A DNA stretch of 64,000 nt from an uncultured Shewanella sp. (lineage in GTDB: Bacteria; Pseudomonadota; Gammaproteobacteria; Enterobacterales; Shewanellaceae): positions 1 through 64,000 of the forward strand of contig NZ_CANLZC010000019.1 in NCBI RefSeq assembly GCF_947495455.1. The letters run 5' to 3'. Position numbers and translations under genes: made by a program. Of this stretch, positions 58,043 to 64,000 are shown in pieces. Below the pieces are notes generated by a model. It did not search any database and had not been told where the DNA came from. It saw nothing but the letters and a program-made list of their open reading frames with translations. Numbering within the stretch: the first letter of the stretch is position 1; each line of letters opens with the position of its first letter.

Positions 58043-59554
58043 TCAGTATTTAGTGCCACCAAGCTGTTGTGCTTGGTTGATAATATGAAAAACAACATTC
58101 TGTTCCATCACCCCTTGAACTAAATGTGCCCCTGCACCAATAGCATGAATACTCACATCTTCTCCGGCATGGGTTTCACCACCTTTTTTCACTAAGGCTT
58201 GTTGCATAAAATCAATATCTTGTGTATCTAATAAGGATAAATTATCCCGCTCGCCTGAGACTGCTCCTGGTCCATTCGCATACCCTAAGGTGGTATAAGG
58301 CTTACCATCTAAAGCAAGCGACATGTCGCCATCAACACCATGAACTAACCCTAATATGGGATTACCTCGTTTTGGATAACCCGCCATAGTTAACGTATGA
58401 CTATGATCAGCAGTAACAATAATCAATGTGTCTGTGGGATCCGTATTTTCAACCGCAGCCCTCACAGCGTTGGATAATTCTATGGTGTCATAAAGCGCTC
58501 GCTGAGCATTGCCGGCATGGTGAGCATGATCGATTCGCCCTGCTTCCACCATCAAAAAGTAACCCTTTTCATTTTTACTCAATATTTCAATAGATTTAGT
58601 CGTCATTTCTGTCAAAGAGGGCTCTCCCGCACTGTCTGTGAGGCGATCCGCTTCAAATTCCATATGAGAGGGATTAAATAAACCCAATAAATGCGAGGTG
58701 TTTTCTACATCAAGAGCATCGAAGCCAGCTTTATTCCAAACATAAACCGCATTATCAAAATTCTCGACCCATTTTTTCGTCAAATCTAATCCATCTTGGC
58801 GCTTACCTTGGCTCGCTTCACCATCAATGGTGTCTTCTGTGATAAAGTTCTGTCGCCCACCTCCAAGCGCCACCGTTAACGCTTCACCTTTATTCCGCAT
58901 CACGAGTTGATAGGCAATATCAAGACAGCCATTATCAATGGCTTCATCAGATAAGTTCGCATCAGATTCCCACTGACGTTGAGGCGTTTTTGCATATAAT
59001 GCTGCTGGCGTTGCATGAGTTAAACGCGCAGTACTGACCACCCCAGTTGATAGTCCTTTTCCATTAGCCAAATCAATGAGGGTAATGAGTTCATTGCCTT
59101 TAGAAGATAAACAGTTTGAACGTAAGCTGGTATCCGATACAGATAAGACTCCCGCTTTCGTTTTAACCCCTGTGGCCATTGCTGTCATTGTGCCTGCGGA
59201 ATCAGGAACTTGTTGATTCGTATTATAGGTTTTGACTAAACCACTATAGGGGAATCGCTCAAAACTTAAAAAGTTTTCTTCTCCACCTTGATGACCAATT
59301 TGCTGCTGGCCCTCTAAGATTCTCGCTGCCGTCAGGGTTGAAATTCCCATACCATCACCAATGAATAAGATCACATTTTTAGCGCGATCTTGTTTTTGCA
59401 GCTGTATTTGTTCCACAAGGTGGGCTGCACTATCCTTAAACCATTGACTATCACTTTGCGCGCTGGGTAATAAGGCTGCATATCCATTAGATGCCAATAA
59501 TCCACAGGAAATTAATAAAGCTATTTTTCTGATCTTAATCACTATTTCCACCAT
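58043..59554 (-). CDS. phoA: PhoA-type alkaline phosphatase, predicted secreted
   Basis: A 503-residue paralogue of the next gene. It has a classical signal peptide (IALLISCGLLASNGYA) with no lipobox. Active-site blocks are NVILFIGDGMGISTLTAARI, VPDSAGTMTAMATGVKT (Ser nucleophile), EAGRIDHAHHAGNAQRAL, VTADHSHTLTMAG and THAGEDVSIHAIGAGAH. It hydrolyses phosphate monoesters in the periplasm to supply phosphate. AGGATGAA lies just before the ATG. A weak Pho-box-like pattern (59635-59651) and a small 6-bp inverted repeat (59585-59599) lie upstream; regulation by phosphate limitation is likely from the family but not proven here. Confidence 0.9.
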   Translation of the reverse strand: MVEIVIKIRKIALLISCGLLASNGYAALLPSAQSDSQWFKDSAAHLVEQIQLQKQDRAKNVILFIGDGMGISTLTAARILEGQQQIGHQGGEENFLSFERFPYSGLVKTYNTNQQVPDSAGTMTAMATGVKTKAGVLSVSDTSLRSNCLSSKGNELITLIDLANGKGLSTGVVSTARLTHATPAALYAKTPQRQWESDANLSDEAIDNGCLDIAYQLVMRNKGEALTVALGGGRQNFITEDTIDGEASQGKRQDGLDLTKKWVENFDNAVYVWNKAGFDALDVENTSHLLGLFNPSHMEFEADRLTDSAGEPSLTEMTTKSIEILSKNEKGYFLMVEAGRIDHAHHAGNAQRALYDTIELSNAVRAAVENTDPTDTLIIVTADHSHTLTMAGYPKRGNPILGLVHGVDGDMSLALDGKPYTTLGYANGPGAVSGERDNLSLLDTQDIDFMQQALVKKGGETHAGEDVSIHAIGAGAHLVQGVMEQNVVFHIINQAQQLGGTKY

Positions 59555-59825
59555 TTCATCCTATAAAGAATCAATAATTACATTCACTGAGTATCAGTGT
59601 AAAACCATCAAGGTGTACATAGTATTAACATATTGCTTCATTTTTATTACATAAGTCGTTTGGGGGATTTTAGTCGAAATGAGTCACTGAGCAGAGAAAT
59701 GTAAGACCCAAATAGATAGGGAAGTGCAAAGATAATATCAAGAAATTAATTGGTAATTGAGAGAAACTTAGGTACCCAACCCAAACGTCAAAAAGAAGAG
59801 CGATCGAATTGGGCGTATAAAACAA

Positions 59826-60188
59826 CTAAACCTTGCTAAGTCGCACATGGTAATCTCGAATAATATGCTGCATGATGTTCTGCACAGACGTATCTTTTGT
59901 TTTGCCATCAAAATAGATTTTAATTGTTACGAGAGTATGGAAGTCTTCTTTAAGTCGATCACTTTGCAATGAAAAATAAGCCTCTTCTTGCTCTGCTTGC
60001 CTAACTGTAAATCCTTCATACTCAAATACACGCGTGCCAGAATGATTATGCCACTTTTTAATGCGATCAAGGGCTATTTCACAAGAGTGATTTATTTCAA
60101 TATGATTTAGCCAGCTAGTTGGATGAGCGGGATCTTTAACCTGAGGACATCGAATGGTGTAGTTGTAAACATGAGTAATTGCTGTCAT
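59826..60188 (-). CDS. Small protein of unknown function
   Basis: A 120-residue protein that I do not recognise. It is soluble with no signal peptide, His/Tyr-rich at the start (AITHVYNYTIRCP) and ends in QNIMQHIIRDYHVRL. A start at 60230 is open, but ATAGG lies six bases before ATG 60188, so the shorter form is preferred. The reading frame has a plausible coding look and is isolated between the phosphatase and SnoaL-like genes. Function unknown. Confidence 0.55.
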   Translation of the reverse strand: MTAITHVYNYTIRCPQVKDPAHPTSWLNHIEINHSCEIALDRIKKWHNHSGTRVFEYEGFTVRQAEQEEAYFSLQSDRLKEDFHTLVTIKIYFDGKTKDTSVQNIMQHIIRDYHVRLSKV

Positions 60189-60449
60189 ACATGACCTATC
60201 TATTCGCTTGATTTGATTAATACTAACCATGATTTTTTTTATCGGTCAATCTTTTCTTCCCCCTCGACTAAAGTTTGTGATTAAGTTCATTATCTTCGTT
60301 TTTTTGTAATGAAATAAACAAATAAGACAAAGATGACATCACTTTGCCTTATCTATTCGTGATATTCAAAATAAAAGACCCCAGACTATAACAAAGCAAA
60401 ATCATTGACCCATATAGACCCATATAGAATGCTTAAGCGCTACGGCTCC

Positions 60450-60845
60450 TCAAGCATTCTCAGCCTGCTTTAGCATCTCAGCCATTTTTTGCTGAATAAG
60501 GTGTACCCCTTTAAGTGGCCTGATCATCACTTTGAACTCAACAATTTTCCCAGTCTCATTCCACTTAATCATATCGACACCATTAATACTGATCCCATCA
60601 ATTTCCACTTCAAACTCTAAAATAGCATTATGACTGTCAACGACTTCCCTGACATAGCGAAAAGGGGCATTCAAAAAGAGATAAAATGCAGCACTTAAAT
60701 AATGTTGAGTCATTTTTTTACCCACTTGTGGGGTATGTAGCACCGGAGAATAAAACACAACATCATCACTTAATATTTCTGACAACCCACTGGGATTTCT
60801 CTTGTTCACTATTTGATGCCAAGCTTCTAGCGTATTAGTAGACAT
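60450..60845 (-). CDS. SnoaL-like/NTF2-fold protein
   Basis: A 131-residue single-domain protein of the NTF2-like fold: LEAWHQIVNKRNPSGLSEIL at the N-terminus, DDVVFYSPVL as the first beta strand, NAILEFEVEIDGISINGVDM in the sheet and IVEFKVMIRPLKGVHLI at the end. Members bind small hydrophobic ligands or act as small isomerases or hydrolases; function here is unknown. The last codons lie in one arm of a hairpin (60426-60460). Confidence 0.72.
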   Translation of the reverse strand: MSTNTLEAWHQIVNKRNPSGLSEILSDDVVFYSPVLHTPQVGKKMTQHYLSAAFYLFLNAPFRYVREVVDSHNAILEFEVEIDGISINGVDMIKWNETGKIVEFKVMIRPLKGVHLIQQKMAEMLKQAENA

Positions 60846-60996
60846 TCATTCTTTCCTTGTATTAAGTCTATGCTTAAGCCGATATAAACATGTAAAGAGA
60901 TTGGCCTAAGCCTGTTGAATATATGAACATACTCCATCTCGTTCCATTGAGCAATCACCTCTAGGGGCCATAAAGCACTAAGTTATGCTATAAAAG

Positions 60997-62361
60997 TTAC
61001 AACGCTTCTAACGCTTGAGAGAGTTTACTGACCCCGATAATCGTCATACCAGCAGGAATTTTTTTAGGCACGTTCGCATCTGGCACAATAGCACGTTTAA
61101 ATCCATGTTTAGCCGCTTCCGTTATTCTCTCTTGCCCATTTGGTACAGGCCTTATCTCACCGGATAGACCCACCTCACCAAACACAACCAAGTCACGGGC
61201 TAATACATCTCCTCGAAAACTAGACACCATGGCTAGTAATAAAGTGAGATCGGCACTGGTTTCTGTCACTTTGACTCCACCCACCACATTGACGAAGACA
61301 TCCTGATCCGCCATCATCAAACCACCATGACGATGCATCACAGCTAACAACATGGCTAATCGATTCGCATCCATGCCCACTGCTACTCGTCTTGGATTTC
61401 CCATTGCAGAGCTATCGACTAACACTTGTAATTCCACTAACAAGGGACGCGTCCCTTCCCAAACAACCATCACCAAGGATCCCGATGCATCTTCATCACC
61501 ACGAGAGAGAAATATCGCCGATGGATTCGCCACCTCTTTTAATCCTCTTTCCGTCATGGCAAAAACCCCAAGCTCATTAATTGCCCCAAAACGGTTTTTG
61601 TGAGAACGTAAAGTGCGATATCGACTGTCGCTATCCCCTTCAAACATCACCGAACAATCAATGCAATGTTCCAACACTTTAGGACCAGCAAGGCTACCAT
61701 CTTTTGTTACATGCCCAACCATGATCACCGCAATCCCATTTTGTTTAGCAAAACGCGTTAAATAGGAGGCTGACTCTCTCACTTGAGAGACACTGCCAGG
61801 AGATGACTGCACCTCGCTGATGTGCATGACTTGAATGGAATCGACCACAATCACTTTGGGCTTTTCTTGCATCGCAATTTGGCAAATTTGCTCAACGCTG
61901 GTTTCAGAGAGCATTTTTAAATTAGCCGTGGGTAAGCCTAATCGATTAGCTCGCATAGCCACTTGCTGTAGTGACTCTTCCCCGGTTACATACAGCGCAG
62001 ACATAGACTCAGCTAAGAGGCACAAGGTTTGCAGTAATAGAGTACTTTTGCCTGCACCAGGATGACCGCCAATTAAAATAGCAGAACCAGGAACAATGCC
62101 ACCGCCCAGTACTCTGTCCAACTCAGTAAAAGAGCTGGCAATACGAGGAAGTTCATCCAAATCAATCTGGTTTAGCGTTTTTATTTCACTGGAACCTTGG
62201 CCCGCATAGCCACTGAAAGAGGCCGATTTCCCCGCTATAGGCGGACCTAAACGGACTTCAGTGATGGTATTCCATTCCTGACAGGCACTGCATTGGCCTT
62301 GCCATCTTGGAAAATCTTGTCCGCATTCATTACACACATAAGCCGTTTTATTTTTTGCCAT
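60997..62361 (-). CDS. radA: DNA repair protein RadA
   Basis: A 454-residue RadA/Sms, usual length, a RecA-related ATPase that drives branch migration of recombination intermediates. The zinc finger C10-x2-C13, C24-x2-C27 is at the N-terminus, Walker A GGHPGAGKST at 98-107, Walker B VIVVDSIQVMH, and the RadA-specific motif KNRFG (SHKNRFGAINELG). A C-terminal Lon-protease-like domain (about 285-454) has VNVVGGVKVTETSADLTLLL. It is preceded by a 422-base gap and divergent from the guanylyltransferase gene. Confidence 0.96.
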   Translation of the reverse strand: MAKNKTAYVCNECGQDFPRWQGQCSACQEWNTITEVRLGPPIAGKSASFSGYAGQGSSEIKTLNQIDLDELPRIASSFTELDRVLGGGIVPGSAILIGGHPGAGKSTLLLQTLCLLAESMSALYVTGEESLQQVAMRANRLGLPTANLKMLSETSVEQICQIAMQEKPKVIVVDSIQVMHISEVQSSPGSVSQVRESASYLTRFAKQNGIAVIMVGHVTKDGSLAGPKVLEHCIDCSVMFEGDSDSRYRTLRSHKNRFGAINELGVFAMTERGLKEVANPSAIFLSRGDEDASGSLVMVVWEGTRPLLVELQVLVDSSAMGNPRRVAVGMDANRLAMLLAVMHRHGGLMMADQDVFVNVVGGVKVTETSADLTLLLAMVSSFRGDVLARDLVVFGEVGLSGEIRPVPNGQERITEAAKHGFKRAIVPDANVPKKIPAGMTIIGVSKLSQALEAL

Positions 62362-62783
62362 AATGTTTTTATATTCATCCTTACAGCCACCCCTTAAAAG
62401 CGATGGAATTTAAGTACCACAAACTGACATTGATGATAAAGATAACCAAATTAATGCATTATAAACGCATACCCCCTCCTATGAGCTCACACTTAACTCA
62501 TAAATCAATTTATTTCCTTAATGCAAAAAGCCGCTTTTAAACCGATTTTGATTTATTCACTCAAAAAGAAACAGCGATAAACACCATTATGGCGTATCAT
62601 AGGCCTATCATTTTATATTGATTTAGCGATAAGTGAACGCATTGATAGTGCAGAAGAAGCCAAAGTGGAGCATTTTGAATCATTCAAGTCTCAATAATGA
62701 CTGAGTTTTCAAGATAATTGCCGCTATTTTTGCTAACATTCTGTCACTCATATTTCCAAGAGGCACTTTACACGAGCAGCACA
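62362..62783. promoter_or_regulatory. Divergent intergenic region between radA and the guanylyltransferase gene
   Basis: A 422-base region that must hold promoters for both genes. No gene is supported. I saw no strong inverted repeat. Confidence 0.5.
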
Positions 62784-64000
62784 ATGCAAGCAATTTTACC
62801 TATCATTATCGCAGGAGGAACAGGCACAAGACTCTGGCCATTATCCCGTGAACACTATCCAAAACAATGCTTACCATTATTAGGAAATACAAGCTTACTG
62901 CAAAATACACTCGAACGTTTAAAAACATTGCCCCATTTACCTGCAATTGTCATATGCAATGAAGCCCATCGATTTTTGATTGCTGAGCAATTACGAGAAA
63001 GAAACCTTGCCCACAATGGGATTATTCTCGAGCCCGCAGGTAAAAATACCGCTCCCGCTATCGCTTTAGGTGCCCTGCATGCATCGACACTGCAAAATAA
63101 AAAGACAGATAATCTCGATGAAATCGATCCTTTATTATTAGTGCTGCCCGCCGATCATCATATTGAGCAGGCAGAGGCTTTTTGCCAAACGTTAGCCAAA
63201 GCCTCAACACTCGCTCAGTCTGATCATATCGTCACATTTGGGATCTCTCCTACGCACCCAGAGACGGGCTATGGTTACATTAAAGTCGGTGCAAAAATAA
63301 AAACATACCATGAGCAGGAGTTTGACAGTTTTAAGGTCGAGGCTTTTAAGGTTGAGAGTTTTAAAGAAAAACCGAATTTAACGACGGCCAAAACCTATTT
63401 AAATGACAAACAATACTTCTGGAACAGTGGCATATTTTTAATCAAAGCCAGTGTGTATTTAAGTGAATTAAAGCAACATCAAGCCGATATTTATACCGCT
63501 TGTCAAAATGCAATGGCCCATAGTCAACAAGACTTAGATTTTATTCGCGTTGAACCCAATGCATTTCATCATTGCCCAAGCAACTCTATTGATTATGCCA
63601 TCATGGAAAAAACACTTAATGCTGTCATGGTGCCCTTACCTCATGCTTGGAGCGATGTGGGTTCTTGGTCTGCATTATGTGACATCAGTGATAAAGACAA
63701 ATTCGGCAATAGCTTTAAGGGTGATGTGATTAACATTAATAGTCATAATACCTTCGTTCAGGCTGAGAATAAGCTTATCACCATCATAGGATTAACCGAT
63801 CTTATTGTCGTTGAAACCAAAGATGCTGTATTGATCGCCAAAAAAGATCAAGTACAGCAAGTCAAAAAAGTCGTTGCTCACCTCGAAGAGAAAAATAGAA
63901 TCGAGCATAAGCAACACAGGGAAGTATTTCGTCCCTGGGGAAAATACGATCTCATTGACCAAGGTGAACATTTCCAAGTAAAACGTTTAAGTGTCAAACC
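62784..64000 (+). CDS. manC: Mannose-1-phosphate guanylyltransferase (partial, runs off the window)
   Basis: The first 405 codons of a GDP-mannose pyrophosphorylase, which forms GDP-mannose for exopolysaccharide or O-antigen. The nucleotide-binding signature AGGTGTRLWPLSR opens the protein, followed by PKQCLPLLG, PADHHIEQ, FWNSGIFLIKAS and SIDYAIMEKT. At the window end the C-terminal cupin-like isomerase domain begins (FRPWGKYDLIDQGEHFQVKR), so a ManC/CpsB/XanB-type bifunctional form is likely. Residues 182-196 are a three-unit tandem (SFKVE, AFKVE, SFKEK) from a 15-bp DNA repeat at 63327-63371. The gene is cut at 64000. Confidence 0.9.
   Translation, partial: MQAILPIIIAGGTGTRLWPLSREHYPKQCLPLLGNTSLLQNTLERLKTLPHLPAIVICNEAHRFLIAEQLRERNLAHNGIILEPAGKNTAPAIALGALHASTLQNKKTDNLDEIDPLLLVLPADHHIEQAEAFCQTLAKASTLAQSDHIVTFGISPTHPETGYGYIKVGAKIKTYHEQEFDSFKVEAFKVESFKEKPNLTTAKTYLNDKQYFWNSGIFLIKASVYLSELKQHQADIYTACQNAMAHSQQDLDFIRVEPNAFHHCPSNSIDYAIMEKTLNAVMVPLPHAWSDVGSWSALCDISDKDKFGNSFKGDVININSHNTFVQAENKLITIIGLTDLIVVETKDAVLIAKKDQVQQVKKVVAHLEEKNRIEHKQHREVFRPWGKYDLIDQGEHFQVKRLSVK
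63327..63371 (+). repeat. Three 15-bp in-frame repeats inside manC
   Basis: Units AGTTTTAAGGTCGAG, GCTTTTAAGGTTGAG and AGTTTTAAAGAAAAA follow one another in frame, encoding SFKVE, AFKVE and SFKEK. They fall just before the conserved KP segment of the enzyme. Confidence 0.8.

Noticed and set aside
60407-60460. Hairpin and GACCCATATA duplication after the SnoaL-like gene as a terminator
   Set aside because: One arm lies in the coding end and no U-tract follows.

Overview
The window looks like a chromosomal segment of a marine gammaproteobacterium of the Alteromonadales, most probably Shewanella or a close relative. The reasons are the recJ-dsbC-xerD cluster, close matches to enterobacterial-type RluA, AsnC and RadA, a complete malQ-glgB-glgX-glgP-glgC-glgA operon, a secreted S8 protease with a GlyGly-CTERM tail, and AT-leaning composition. 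The genus is an inference from gene content and order. No rRNA, tRNA or CRISPR was seen.

Layout. 0-10.9 kb is mostly housekeeping: a 105-bp tandem repeat running into a methyltransferase gene, a phosphoribosyltransferase, a DUF808 membrane protein with an endonuclease/exonuclease/phosphatase-fold protein, rpiA, recJ, dsbC, xerD, a truncated spermidine-synthase-like relic, rluA and asnC. 11-16.1 kb holds a large subtilisin-like protease and an IS200/IS605-type element.

16.2-23.8 kb is a visibly AT-richer accessory island. Four minus-strand genes encode exported proteins: two paralogues of a family I do not recognise, a tetrahaem cytochrome c and another exported protein. A divergent lipoprotein gene and a LuxR-type regulator gene complete it. 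The divergent intergenic region carries a palindrome with exactly lux-box-like geometry (CTGT-N8-ACAG). This is my main candidate for an undescribed system: a LuxR-controlled cell-envelope redox module.

24.2-31.6 kb is a copper/silver efflux locus (cusC-cusB-cusA plus a small Met/His/Cys-rich exported protein). Its CusB is fused to a CusF-like domain through about 20 Met-His heptads. 31.9-38 kb encodes secreted or surface proteins: an M4 metalloprotease, a YHYH lipoprotein and a repeat-containing lipoprotein. 38.4-43.7 kb holds a frameshifted membrane-protein relic, a methyltransferase, a DMT exporter and cupin pair divergent from an AraC regulator, and a NYN-domain protein. 43.7-56.1 kb is the glycogen operon, with an enlarged GlgA. 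56.4-59.6 kb is a tandem pair of PhoA-type alkaline phosphatases, one predicted lipid-anchored and one predicted free. 59.8-64 kb has two small proteins, radA, and a mannose-1-phosphate guanylyltransferase gene cut by the window end.

Functionally the window joins central sugar-phosphate and glycogen metabolism, DNA repair and recombination, oxidative protein folding, copper defence and an extensive secreted hydrolase set. Start codons were re-chosen where a ribosome binding site or a signal peptide argued for it.
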